A stretch of 64,000 bases of DNA from positions 31,536,231 to 31,600,230 of the forward strand of contig OX235275.1 of the NCBI GenBank assembly GCA_944472155.2, given 5' to 3'. Origin of the DNA: Trichobilharzia szidati (lineage: Eukaryota; Platyhelminthes; Trematoda; Strigeidida; Schistosomatidae). Made by a program: the position numbers and the translations under genes. Positions 20,160 through 30,806 of the stretch are shown one piece after another. The number at the start of each line of letters is the position of its first letter. Within the stretch, counting starts at the first letter, position 1. Under the pieces are notes generated by a model. It saw only the letters and a program-made list of their open reading frames with translations, did not search any database and was not told the origin of the DNA.

Positions 20160-21460
20160 TGTAGCTCAGATGGATGACATTCAATTAGTTGTGTTCTCTG
20201 AACTGGTTGATTTCAGTGAGAAGCATTCATCGTCCACATTCTAGACAACATCTTCACCGCTACTTTTAGGATAAATCGAACTCATTCAAATTCTACACGA
20301 TTGATGTATTTGTATCTCCCTACTGACAACCGTTGTCGTCACTGTAGTTGTTAATTAACGTCTCTCTGCTGATCATTTTTATTGACTTGGAATTCAAACT
20401 TTCTTATCACGTAACTCCATTATGGATAAGATTTTATTTTGATAAATCACACAGTGTTACACAGCAATATTAGCCGATGACATTTCGAGCACAAATTATT
20501 GCTCATAATCATATCAAGTTACTCACTAAACATTTCTTATCCTGTTATGATCTACTTTTTATCAGCTGGTAAATTTGATCTAAGGTAATGCATCTGTTAC
20601 TTGCTAATTCACTTGAGTATCAGGCTTCTAGGAATCCCCTGGTGTTTTTGATGTTTCCTCTGTTAAACATTTCTCCATAATAATTCTGATGAATGGATAT
20701 CCCCACAGTTTCATTAAAAAGTGCTTCAACTCGAGTCATAACACCAGCAACAGTTCAACATCAAAAACCATCAGAAAATTCAACCTAAGTATATCTGAAA
20801 TAACAGCTAGAATATTAGCACCGTTTGAAACAGATATAGCACACTGGTCAGCCAGCACAATCATGTCATTCAATAATGTACAAACTGAAAGACCCATCCA
20901 ACAGAAAAAGAAGAAAAAGAAGATAAAATTAATACCATTTACAAAATAAATTGTATGAACTGTAATAAGCATTACATTGGTCGGTCAAATTGAGCGTCCC
21001 TTTCAAATCCGAATACAGGAACACAAATTGGCTGTAAAAACACATGAATATATATTCTTTCGCATCAATGCATCTAGATAATTATGGACACCAATTTTAT
21101 GATTGGGAGAATGTAGAAATTTTAAATAGAGGAAACACCATCAATGCATTCAGGGAATTCCTAGAAGCCTGATATTCAAGTGAATAAGCAAGTAACAGAC
21201 GCAGACCAAATTTACCAGCTAATAAAAAGTAAATCATAACATAACAAGAAAGTTCGAATTCCATGTCCATAAAAGTGATCAGCAGAAACGTAAATTAACA
21301 ACCAATGACGACAGTGGTTGTCAGTGGGGAGATACAAGTGCATCAATCGTGTAGAATTTGAATGAGTTCGATTTATACTAAAAGCAGCGGTGAAGATGTT
21401 GTCTAGAATGTGGACGACGAATGCTTCTCACTGAAATCAACCAGTCCAGAGAAACAGCTA
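20160..21460 (+). mobile_element. PLE-1 copy forming a long foldback
   Basis: The plus strand at 20690-21240 holds a decayed PLE-1 endonuclease (IERPFQIRIQEHKLAVKTHE and the QIYQLIKSK-like end). The left part, 20194-20690, is the reverse complement of 21075-21456, including coding sequence as well as the terminal repeat. The left arm is split by a PLE-3a tail at 20416-20532. The right terminal repeat still shows the hammerhead outline (GGTGAAGATGTTGTC, GTGGACGACGAA), with core and GAAA mutated. Confidence 0.75.
20416..20532 (-). mobile_element. Solo PLE-3a 3' tail nested in PLE-1
   Basis: Sequence CCATTATGGATAAGATTTTA through CATTTCGAGCACAAATTATT and CTCATAATCATATCAAG matches the 3' ends of the PLE-3a copies at 30824 and 37380. 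It is flanked by TTTCTTATCACGTAAC (20400-20415) and TTTCTTATCCTGTTAT (20533-20548), an imperfect target duplication. The other PLE-1 arm (21228-21245) lacks it. Confidence 0.7.
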
Positions 21461-21689
21461 ATTTAAAAGTGCTTACAAAAACCTACTTTCTAATCAATGG
21501 ATAGACAAGGAACCATAACCGGGATTATGCATGATACAAAGGACTTGGATCTTATGAATTTCATATTTTTTTCTCTTCTGAGTACTACAGATGCAGAGTA
21601 ACGGACCAAGACGTAGTAGTTGTTTAAGTGTTTAACTGCTTTCAACTTAGATTATGTCATCAGCCACAAAGGTGAAAACCAATTTAGAT

Positions 21690-21800
21690 ATTATGAACAG
21701 ATGATAGCTAGAGAACCACTGAAACCCAGTGAAAACTAGAAAGCTGTTTCGTCCCAGTTTGGAGTCCTTCAGCAGTACGTCGACACATCTAGATCCTAAT
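21690..21800 (-). mobile_element. SINE-1 fragment with hammerhead
   Basis: Reversed: GAGAACCACTGAAACCCAG, then AAAGCTGTTTCGTCCCAGTT. On the minus strand GTACTG is followed by CTGAAGG, GGACGAAACAGC and CTAGT. This copy keeps C at core position 3, where the copy at 43323 has A. Confidence 0.6.
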
Positions 21801-21924
21801 CTGGGTGATAATGGTTACCCAGAAAAATTAATTCGTCGATGAGAATATGAATCAAAAGTCAATACAAGTCAGAGTACAACTTCAGTTCCTCGGGATTAAC
21901 ATCATTGCTGCCAAAGTATGCAGT

Positions 21925-22260
21925 GTCCTCAAAACCCACCTCTATTTTGCTTTTAGGAGTTATAGGTAAACTGCCTAATTTCTCCTCTTCCTAACACTAT
22001 CCTGCGTGGTTAAGTAAAGGACAGGCAAAATTCACTAATGGTTATATTCTATCTCATCTCATGGATACAGATCGCAAGAGTGATGTAAACGAGGCTTTCA
22101 AATTCATCTAACTTAAGAGTTGCTAAGGCTGTTGGGATCTATATTAAGATGCCTGAATGAATGTTTTTGCTATGATGAGATTCATAATAAGCCTACATAG
22201 GGCTGAGCGCGATGTGTAACCCTAAAACTTTCTGAGTTTCAATGCAGAATTAATTAGTGA
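21925..22260 (+). pseudogene. PLE-2 endonuclease C-terminal remnant
   Basis: YPAWLSKGQAKFTNGYILSH then LMDTDRKSDVNEAFKFI aligns with the IPVWLGKRATKPLNSAILSH block at 9136 and after. The frame decays past 22110. Confidence 0.6.
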
Positions 22261-22744
22261 GGGAAGAGGGGCGAATTGGGAAAATTCTCAACTAGAATGA
22301 ATCCTCAGTCCATTCCTACCCGTGATTTCCGTTGTTCTTTAAATTCCACCCTTCTGCTTACCCCGTAATTACTGAACTAATTGATCTTATCAATTAATTA
22401 GCCGGTTGTCATCGGATTCGATCTATCTATCTATCCAATACTTAATATTTAATTAAATTTAGGAAGTTTTCAATTAACTTGTCACTTTTTAGAATTGAAA
22501 TTTATGTAAACAAATTTGTTCAACAATGTTTCCTGTTCATTTGTTTACTGTTTAGGGTGATTTTGTTTACGAAGTGTACAACAGTTGTATTAGTAATTTA
22601 AGCCGATAATTCCAAAGCTAATTTGTGTTAACTGAATGGTGCTTGTTATTTTACACCATTTCTGGTCGTTAGGGATGCACTGAACAGGCCGTGATATATG
22701 ACATCGAAACGTCCGCATAACGTCAACATCACTTGCTCAAATAA
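22261..22744. other. Non-coding stretch with short TCTA repeat
   Basis: Contains ATCTATCTATCTATC (22421-22435). No gene or element recognised. Confidence 0.4.
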
Positions 22745-23200
22745 CAGAGATGATATGTAGCTCAGGTGGATGATTGGTAATCAGTTGTGTTTTCTGAGCT
22801 GATTAGTTTAATTGCAGAGCTTTTGCTGTCCTTCTGGACAACATCTTCAGCGCAAGTTTTAGCATAAAGTGAACTGACTTAAATTCTCCATGAATGATAG
22901 AATTGCGTCTCCTGGCGACCATCTTCATAACTGGTAGTCGATTTACATGTGTTTTCATTGTTTTTCATTGACTTGGATTTTGAAATTTCTCGTCACATGA
23001 TAAACTTTTTATTAGTTAGTAGATTTGGTCTATGTTAACATGTTTCTTAATCTCATATTCGCTTCCGTACCAGACTTCTAGGAATTCTCTAGCACTTTTG
23101 ATATTTCCTCTGTTTAAAATGTTGACACTATCCCAATGAACTTAATAGATGGCCAGTCTAGGTACTTCGTCTTTCAATTGAGGAATCCCAACTGGTTGTA
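22745..23200 (-). mobile_element. PLE-1 3' end fragment
   Basis: Terminal repeat at 22749-22870 (GTAGCTCAGGTGGATGATTG, TTTTCTGAGCTG, CTGGACAACATCTTCAGCGC), then minus-strand remnants of the endonuclease end. The hammerhead outline retains CUGAAGA but reads AAAA instead of GAAA. It preserves the outer part of the terminal repeat that is missing from the 5535-6220 copy's 3' end. Confidence 0.7.
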
Positions 23201-24334
23201 TGAAAAATGCAAGTTGTAGCTTACCCGCAGTTAACCTTCTTTGAATTGATTTTCTCAACTTCTTGGTTATTAAATCGCTTTGTGCATCATCTTGGAATTG
23301 CAGATTTTACATATATATATACATATTGGGGCTTCATCTAGGCAGATACAAAAGAATTCATTCGGTCATACGCTTTAATGACAAGCTTCTTAAGGTTCTT
23401 CTGCTTGAAATACACCTTCTCTGACCGTATAGCTAAGAGTACTTACCGAATTTCTTTTCTCCTTGAATGGAACAAACCTATAAAACCATTTTGTCATGTC
23501 CATGTGTCCGTTTCTCGCACAAATTACTTTTTATACTACCATCTGATGTTCTTGTCAGCAGAATGTTTAAGAAGACAATTTTACATTTTCGGAAGTCCTC
23601 TTGCCACATTTGAATTCAAAACAAATGATTCAGCGAAGAGACTCTTTTCAGCGAATTTATCATCAGGCTGTACAATCGTATAAATGGTTTTTAAGAAGTT
23701 ATATCCGGTGAGGGAATTGAATCATAGGTGTGAATGCATAAAATAATAATAATAGTAATAATATGAAATGTAATTAAAACTAAAATGTTTATGATTATAA
23801 TCGTAGTTGAGTGTTAAGTGGCAAAGCAAATTAATGTCATATATAGAATAATTCATAGGATGGATAGAACTTGAAAAGGGTTGTGCACTTATAAGATTAG
23901 TAGACAAATCGAATAAAATAAAAACATTACGTAATACTGTATGAAATTTAATAGCATAGAATTTAATGTTGGAAAAAGGAATTGATTTAGAATGACAAGT
24001 GGAACAAGTGAAATAAAACCGGGGACAGTTCAAAGTGAGAATAGTAATAGTAACAATTGACGTAATAAGGAAGAGCATACAAATTGAATAGACAAAATGA
24101 AAAAATTGGGATTACTATACTTTAGCATAGAGGGATTAAGACCATGAAAGTTGGAGGAGTTGAACGAACTTTTTCTGTACACAGAAATCTGGCTTTTCTG
24201 TTTCGATAGCCAAAGCTTCAGCAATACAGATGAGTCGGGTACGTAGTGATTTCGGTAACTTACTTTTTGCCTTGTAGATGACTTTAAAGGCGGAGGCTAT
24301 AGAGATAGGGTGATCATTATCGACCAGATGTTCA

Positions 24335-24634
24335 TCAATGATCGTGCTTCTTTTTGCTCAACTTCCACGTTTTCGTAACCATGCAGGATAGTGTTCTTGC
24401 AACCTCTTGGACAAAACTCGAGTCGACATACCTAGCTCCACACGAGCAGGTGAATTGATAAACACACATAGAGTTGGTCAACAGCGGGATCTTGTTCCTC
24501 AGGTTATTGAACAGTAATGGTCGACTAGTAAAGGCTATTCTCAGAGATGCAGTAGGGAATGTTCTTTTCAGGGACTGTGATATCCTTCTTTTCATGATAT
24601 TGGAAGCTAAGTCACCCTTGAATTCCAAGCTCAT
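24335..24634 (-). pseudogene. PLE-2 GIY-YIG endonuclease fragment
   Basis: MSLEFKGDLASNIMKRRISQ leads to TNSMCVYQFTCSCGARYV, after which the frame shifts and the arginine-bearing helix is lost (a second frame has the CMVTKTWKL region). The CxCGARY signature places it with the frames at 8757 and 44269. Upstream palm sequence is at 24930-25169. Confidence 0.7.
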
Positions 24635-24929
24635 GTACAGTATTTTTTGGGTGTGGATGATAAGTCACGTTTCATAGGATTTGAATGTACATTCTTGTCT
24701 ATAAAGCATGGTGGAAATCCATTTTCTATTAGGATTTTCCTCAAAAGATTTAACTCATCTTCCACAGTATCAGGGCTTCATATGCGCCGAATACGAGTGG
24801 CAGCCGATCGGATCAGGTTTCATTTTCGACCAATGGGCACCCAGCTGTAGAAATTTGTCAGTTGACCATTCCATGACAGCTTACGATAAATCGATCTCTT
24901 CAAAGTTCCATCGGTCCTCCTTGATAAGT

Positions 24930-25169
24930 TCACATCGAGGAATGAATGCTAGACTCGATTTCCATTTCGAGTGTGAATTTTATCACCGGATGGCAACCAT
25001 TAAATACATTAAATATATTATTCAAGTTACAATCACTATTACAAATAATAAAGGTGTCATCTACATATCTTTTATACATTTGAAAGCTTTGGATTGTTGA
25101 CTTCAACTGACCATTTTCTAGACTGGACATAAAACAGTCTGCAAGGAGAGGACCCAAGGGAGAACCCAT
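24930..25169 (-). pseudogene. PLE-2 reverse transcriptase palm fragment
   Basis: MGSPLGPLLADCFMSSLENG is RT motif 4 of PLEs and YKRYVDDTFIICNSDC holds the catalytic YVDD (residues about 35-38). The frame stops after EMEIESSIHSSM. PLE reverse transcriptases are relatives of telomerase reverse transcriptase; this is only the palm. Confidence 0.8.
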
Positions 25170-25250
25170 TGCAATGCCATCCTTCTGTCTGTAGATTGTT
25201 TCATTGAATTCAATATCTGAATATATCTCGTTGGATTATTACTCTCTCCT

Positions 25251-25955
25251 GTACTACTACTAATGAACGATAAAATCAGTAGATGTAACAATTATCCAGA
25301 GTTAATCAATACTTCCCACGTATTTTACGTCATTTCAGTCTACGGCTAAATGTTTATCGTCGTCATGTCAATCAAACTAGACGTTAAACTTTCAACAGCG
25401 AATGTTTCACGAACTTTTATTTTATTTTTTTGTTTTGTCTTGTCTGCTGAAATCATCCCCACCCCCCAATCCGCTGCACCAACAACCTACATTTATGAAA
25501 ATATTTCAGGTTTATGCATTTATCAACGATATAGTAATAATAATAATAACAGTAGTAATAACCATGTTGTGACAACTATCCATCACTTGTCATTTCTTCT
25601 CCTTACCTCATTCGAAGACATGTTTAATTAGTTGTTTCTCCTTTTATCATGAACAGCAGTTTCAAGACAGTGTAGTCTAGGCCACTATCCACTCACAATC
25701 TTTTTGTTAACACACTTTGCCTATTTGTTTCTGTGTGAAACCATGTCTGTACAAAAAGCTTGAAACGAGGGAAGAACAGTACAGAAAAAGAAAGAAACTA
25801 CTAAATACCTTCAGATGAAAAGGAGTGAAGGAGACAGATGGTGAGAGATAGAAATAGAGACAGAAACTTCAACGATTGCCATACCTCCCATCCTTCTGTT
25901 ATTTTGAAGAAAAACCCCAAAAATACATATTTTTTCATAAAAAAAGCTAAATTTA
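25251..25955. other. Non-coding stretch with AAT repeats
   Basis: Contains AATAATAATAATAACAG near 25535-25552 and A/G-rich sequence at 25770-25870. The 93-codon frame at 25350-25631 has no motif. Confidence 0.4.
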
Positions 25956-25959
25956 GCCT

Positions 25960-26130
25960 TCAAATGATATAAGCTGAAAGAGCTTCATCTTGTGACCTGA
26001 AGATTATGAGTTCAAACGCCGGAAACGGAGTCCTGGAGGCATACTTTGAAGAGTCTCAAAATAGGACGAAACAACTGTACACTTCTCTCTAACTGATGTC
26101 GGTTCAAGATGAAATTTTGACAAACAGAAA
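25960..26130 (+). mobile_element. SINE-1 copy, decayed
   Basis: TTGTGACCTGAAGATTATGA (tRNA-like head), GGCATACTTTGAAGAGTCTC, AATAGGACGAAACAACTGTA and TCTCTAACTGATGTCGGTTC. Stem I no longer pairs and the core reads UUGAAGA. Confidence 0.6.
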
Positions 26131-26494
26131 TTAACCTGAATCCATACAGGAATTCAAAATCGAAATATTGATCTCCCCCTTATTCATGGAGGTCGGAAAT
26201 GGTCGAGACCAGTGAGGTTGAACATGTCACGTTGAAGCCGATGCTTATCAACTGAGATTGGCGGTAAATCACACAAATTAACAAGGTTGGGATTCATTGA
26301 TGACTAAGTTCCACTGCATATGGCTTATTATTTAAGAAGCTTAATCTTGAAACCTGAAGTTACCAGGTCCAATCTCGGGTGGGTGGATATATGGGTGCAA
26401 ATTGTTGAAGAGAGAATTGAAAACTGGAACAAAACAGATATCTTTGTCGGTTTTTAGTGATTTTGGAAAACATCCATAAGAAAGAAGAAAACAT

Positions 26495-27004
26495 GAAGTT
26501 CAGCAAAAATATCTTTTCGGCGATTCCATTTTCAAAATCTGTACAATCACATTTAAATACATAATTCTTGTTTGATTCCACATAATTACGAAGGCGAGTA
26601 AAAGGTGACAATTATTTTCAAGTAGCTATGGTTTACGAGAGGCTTAGAAACAGAATTATTCAGGATTAGAACGGATTACAAGTGTGTAAAATGAGCAAAG
26701 AAACAAAATTGAAATAATAATTTCTATATTTGCACCTCCCAGCTTCCATCTCAAGTTGGAAATTATTATTTCAATTTTGTTTCTTTGCTCATTTTACACA
26801 CTTGTAATCCGTTCTAATCCTGTGTAGTTTTGTTTCTAATCCTTTCGTAAACCATATCTACTTGAAAATAATTGTCACCTTTTATTCGCCTTCGTAATTA
26901 TGTGGAATCAAACAAGAAGTGTATCCATGTAAAATTATGTATTTAAATGCGATTGTACAGCTTTTGAAAATGAAATTGCCGGAAAGATATCTTTGCTGAA
27001 CTTC
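26495..27004. repeat. Long palindrome from PLE-2 terminal sequence
   Basis: The left arm 26495-26723 and right arm 26758-27004 are inverted copies around a 34-base loop. Near the loop the arms are almost perfect (GAAATAATAATTT with GAAATTATTATTTC; TTACAAGTGTGTAAAATGAG with its complement). The outer ends carry the PLE-2 terminal block (GAAGTTCAGCAAA, ATATCTTTTCGGCGAT, CTGTACAATC). The left arm has lost about 15-18 bases near 26565. No coding sequence is included. Confidence 0.8.
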
Positions 27005-27354
27005 GTGTCCTCTTGTTTTAGTGATCTCTCTAACTGATGTCTTGATTTTCACGAAATCTAACGGCTGAAATTACATTAATCGAACCCTCTCCAAAAGTCT
27101 CATACTCCAAATATCAACCTTCAGCTTAGTGATATCACCTGGCTGGATGTCCCATAGCTATCCAGTTGGGTGTCTGTTGATTTCCAATAGTTAGTTTGTA
27201 GGGACTTATTTGTTTCAGATGGGCATTGAAAACCAAGGAGTTCTTGACACACGTTTCGTGCTGCTTTTGGATTCTTCAGGTGTACGCACCTGCCAAATTT
27301 CCATCCCAGGCAAGCTGGTCGAACATTTAACAATTGTTACCCGACACAACAGCA

Positions 27355-27600
27355 CAACAATTGCAACTTCTACCTATTCGTGGTTTTAGCGCAACTGACA
27401 GAAGCCTATTTCATCTCTGGCGTGTTGTATTTCTCCTCATTTGCGACCGTATGGACTTCCGCGGTCATGAATTCTCCCTAGAACTGCAGGCAACTTCGTC
27501 CTGTAACGTGTTAGTAACTAGGATCAGATTAATCTTCAAGTGTGACCACGGATGGATATCAGTTAGAGAAACGACGGAGATATCTGGATATCTGTTTCAC
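27355..27600 (-). mobile_element. SINE-1 5' body fragment
   Basis: CTTCTACCTATTCGTGG, TTTAGCGCAAC and CATGAATTCTCCCTAGAACT match the region at 8005-8120 beyond the reversed tRNA head. GATGGATATCAGTTAGAGAA at 27550-27569 is a SINE-1 tail. The plus frame at 27334-27732 is fortuitous. Confidence 0.5.
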
Positions 27601-27774
27601 CGTACTTTAACACTCATTACCAGTGAGCACTTTGTTGATCTAAGTGAGAAAATCTTACCTCTGAAATTAACTGAAATCTCTCTACTATTATCATTAATGT
27701 TAGTAGTATGTATACCTTATAAAATAGAGTAAGAAATGTTAACTCCTGGCCTTGTCAGTGCTTCATTTTAATTG

Positions 27775-28513
27775 GCCAATTAGACCGAACTGATTTCTGA
27801 TTGGTGCATTTGACAAACTGGATATCGCGCGCGTTTTTATACACATAAATTTGTTTGTTTGCTTGTCTAATGACATTCACATAGAGTTAAAGGTGTGCAC
27901 AGCTGAAGTTGTTGTTGGCTGCTTGACAGTTATGTAATAACGACTGACTGAAGAAAACGTGAAACTCTTGTCTACAGTGGAAAGTAAAACAACAACGACA
28001 ACAACAACGAAAAAACACACATACACAACATAATCAGGATCATAAAAGCAAGCGAGCGAACAAAAACACGCAAATACGCAAACGGAGAGAAGACTTGCAT
28101 TATCTCTTCTTCTTCAGTTGTACACGGACTCTTGTCAGTCTATTGCCCCAAAAAAGATAGAAAGGTAACATTGCACACTTTTCCACGGTACATTGGGATA
28201 TACATACGTGAACGCAGGCACACACGCACGCACACAAACACAGAAAGTCACATATTCACACACGCACACAGGGAGATAGATATCCCAATGATAGGTGGAG
28301 GCGAAAAGCAGACACTCCCCCTCCGATTTAGAAAAGATGAACACTACTAAACACACATTATCATTTGTGCACGCCTTAACTACACCTTGAAGAAAAAAAG
28401 AAGAAGCATAGAAAAATAATAATAAAAAAATAATCATCATAAAGAAATCAATACGTCTGTTCACAGCCTACTGACACACACACACACACACTTACACATA
28501 CACGTTACTACTA
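27775..28513 (+). promoter_or_regulatory. Candidate promoter and 5' UTR of the host exon
   Basis: This 740-base stretch contains no retroelement sequence that I can recognise, unlike almost all its surroundings. TTTTTATACACATAAATTT at 27834-27852 is TATA-like. Downstream are CAA/ACA-rich and CA-repeat sequences up to the first ATG at 28514. An in-frame TGA at 28472-28474 ends the frame upstream. The transcription start cannot be fixed from sequence, and an upstream non-coding exon is possible. Confidence 0.35.
28202..28270. repeat. CA-rich microsatellite
   Basis: ACGCACACAAACACAG and CACACACGCACACAG inside the putative 5' UTR; a pure (CA)n run follows at 28473-28490. Confidence 0.6.
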
Positions 28514-29599
28514 ATGGAAAAACGAATTACTTCATCTATTAGTGATCATGAATTAGTGTCAGATGAACGTGTTGCCAATAGGATAACAAACAGTAATCAT
28601 ATTAATAGTAGTAGTAATAATAGTAGTCGGAATAGTATAACAACAGACAGTAGAAAGCATCAATCATTCATAGGACATTCCCAATCAGTACAAAGTGATC
28701 AGTGCACTGATTTTTATGCTAATTATCATCAAAATACTAATCCTACTACTACTACTGCCAGCAATACTAGTAATAACAATACCAATTGGAATTTACCGCG
28801 TCGTTGTCGGACACAGTCTTTCAAGCCACGAATGGTGGCTAGATCCTCTGTGAACAGTAAACATCAATTAACCGGGAATATACGTGCAAATCTATCAAAT
28901 TATCCTAGTGATCAACGCCTGTGTCAATCGAATCAACTGGTGACAACAGTTGACACACTTTCAGGTCGAATAAGTCCATATAATCATCATCATCAAGAGA
29001 CTGAAGAAGAGATTATTAGTAATTTATATATAACTAAAAATCATACAATCAGTAGTCATCATAGTAGTAGTGGTATTAGTAATCATAGTCAAAATCAGCT
29101 GGTGGATTATATGCCCATTCATTCTGATCGATCACCACTAGCCCCATCCGTGTTCACTTCACCGAAATCAACGTCAACAACAACAACGTCATTGATAACA
29201 ACACCAACCTTCATAAACATGGATTCACAAATGATGACCTCACCTTTGAGTCCTGAGATTATGAGTAATACACCAAGAGAACCGCGTATTGATGATTTAA
29301 TGATGAAGAAGTCAACAAATCGTACTAGTAGTAATACAAGTGGGACAACAAATACAGCAAGATATTTAGAAGGCACGAGAAATATTCAACGACGTGAATC
29401 CAAGTCGTATTCATCAACTATTTCACCTATTCCATTGATATCCTACCATCAAAATGCTATCCCCACGGGAATGGATTTATATTCAACATCAATGGAGAAA
29501 ATAGCTTCACCGGAGAGAAGATTAATAAATGATGAATCGGGTATTTTGAGAAAGTTACATCATAAAGGTGATTTATCTAAACAGACAGTTATGTCAAAA
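28514..29599 (+). CDS. Host gene, first coding exon; function unknown
   Basis: I do not recognise this gene. The frame runs 362 codons from ATG to a splice donor, where the exon ends in phase 0 (1086 bases). Beyond the donor, open reading continues for only seven codons. The product begins MEKRITSSISDHELVSDE. It is low-complexity and rich in Ser, Thr, Asn and His (for example SSSNNSSRNS at residues about 33-42, NHHHQE at 156-161). No signal peptide or membrane segment is seen. Basic motifs RRCRTQSFKPR (about 97-107) and RNIQRRESK could be kinase or binding sites. SP/TP dipeptides are frequent (TSPK, TSPLSPE). It is probably an intrinsically disordered N-terminal region of a larger regulatory or cytoskeletal protein. 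The start is the first ATG after an in-frame TGA at 28472. No retroelement similarity is seen. Downstream exons are not identified in the window. Confidence 0.65.
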
Positions 29600-29605
29600 G
29601 TAAGT
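29600..29605 (+). other. Splice donor GTAAGT
   Basis: GTAAGT directly follows ...GTCAAAA and is an almost ideal 5' splice site. The open frame ends 18 bases on, in T-rich sequence. Everything downstream in this window may lie in the first intron. Confidence 0.6.
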
Positions 29606-29724
29606 CAATTTGATTTTTTTTGACAAATTTTGTTTCCAATTGCTATTCCATTCATTTCCATGTGTCTTTGATAAGTTTAAATGTATTAAAATTTGTTGGT
29701 GACTATGCAAATTTGATTGAATGT

Positions 29725-29960
29725 ATTTCCCCTTGGATCACGGAATGAGCTCAGTTAGAGAACTATTGAGACTCACAGATTACTGAATAGCTATTTTGTC
29801 CTTTTCGAGACTTTTCAGCAAAACATCCCCACAACCCTACTCATCAGGGATTCAATCAGTGTCAGTGGCATCGATCAATATCCCCAGGCCTAGCATGATG
29901 GGACCTGGCTGGTCCCGAATTCCCACTAGAATTTACAAAATCCATTCAGCTTAAATATAA
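29725..29960 (-). mobile_element. SINE-1 remnant in putative intron
   Basis: GAGCTCAGTTAGAGAACTA, ATAGCTATTTTGTCCTTTTC and GAGACTTTTCAGCAAAACAT follow the reversed SINE-1 order but with heavy decay. The hammerhead no longer has its core. Confidence 0.5.
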
Positions 29961-30184
29961 CAAATTAATCATCGTTCCGAAGCATGGAGTCATTTTTGCG
30001 TTGTCAAATCGACCAATTAGTAAAGATAACAAAACCAGGTATAGATTGTTGGATTTGATAAGCGCATACGATTATAAAAGCGGCGTGCGTTCACATAATG
30101 ACATTGCTTATCACATTGGTGTTGGTTTTGTGATTTTATGGGGAGGGGTGGCTGGTGTAGGTGTTGTAACCAGGTTAGATTCTC

Positions 30185-30500
30185 TTTTAGTCCATCATTC
30201 CTATGCAGTTAATTTGAATTCCATGTGATATGAAGTGCTTCTGATGAAATGAGACGTTCTTCGTGATTTCTGAAGAGCTTTTTCAATATTTTCAAAATCA
30301 ATATTGTGGCCTGATTCTACACGGTGTAGACGAGCTATGGCTGATGATTTTTCAAGGTTTTCTGGTTCACTAACTGGATTTCTCGGTAGTTGAACAATGG
30401 CGGCTCTACGGTGTTCATTTCTTCTGATTTTGATTTTTTCCGATGTATATCGCATCACACATTCCAAGCATTTTATTTTATAGACACAATTAGATAGAGA
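30185..30500 (-). pseudogene. PLE endonuclease fragment, separate family
   Basis: The minus frame reads RNEHRRAAIVQL, KSSAIARLHRVESGHNIDFE and NIEKALQKSRRTSHFI; the neighbouring frame adds AIYIGKNQNQKK. This is the GIY-YIG layout, with the EHR and AxHxxxxGHxIDFE blocks. It resembles none of PLE-1 to PLE-3 closely, so it is a further family. Confidence 0.6.
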
Positions 30501-30669
30501 ATCTATGTGATTTAATAAAGAACGAACATATTGTCTGCAGGATAATACAAGCTGCTTTTATTTCGTGAATTCTCTTCAACTGCCTTCATCCCTGATAAAA
30601 TTTTTGAACATAATTTTTACAGTGACTTCAAGTTATAGATCGAATTATTCAGTAACTATGTATAAGACA

Positions 30670-30806
30670 TGATACTTAACTCCAACTGCCCTTACCAATT
30701 CACCTGCACTTGTGGCAGCAAGTACATAGTAGGGACTGAGAGGAGGGCGATTACTAGATTTTCTAGGCATATATCACTAAAAGTCTCCATATGAAAAGTA
30801 GCAAAG
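30670..30806 (+). pseudogene. PLE-2-like endonuclease fragment
   Basis: NCPYQFTCTCGSKYIVGTER then RAITRFSRHI shows the CxCGxxYI signature. It is cut by the PLE-3a insertion whose target duplication starts at 30807. Confidence 0.6.

Larger units (their letters stand above)
23620..25250 (-). mobile_element. PLE-2 element, RT palm to 3' end
   Basis: On the minus strand: palm (GSPLGPLLADCFMSSLENGQ, YKRYVDDTF), thumb remnants (ENPNRKWISTML with frameshifts), endonuclease (MCVYQFTCSCGARYV), the VYRKSSFNSSNFHG-type end, and an AT-rich 3' region. It ends at 23624-23682 with AATGATTCAGCGAAGAGACT and TCATCAGGCTGTACAATCG. The end sequence recurs at 60361-60425. Broken in several frames. Confidence 0.8.

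Noticed and set aside
20689..20949. 86-codon frame with a lysine run as a possible gene
   Set aside because: It is the decayed PLE-1 connector before the endonuclease motif; the lysines come from an A-rich expansion.
28135..28464. 109-codon minus frame rich in Cys and Val
   Set aside because: It is antisense to CA repeats in the putative 5' UTR; the Cys/Val pattern is the translation of GTGTGT.
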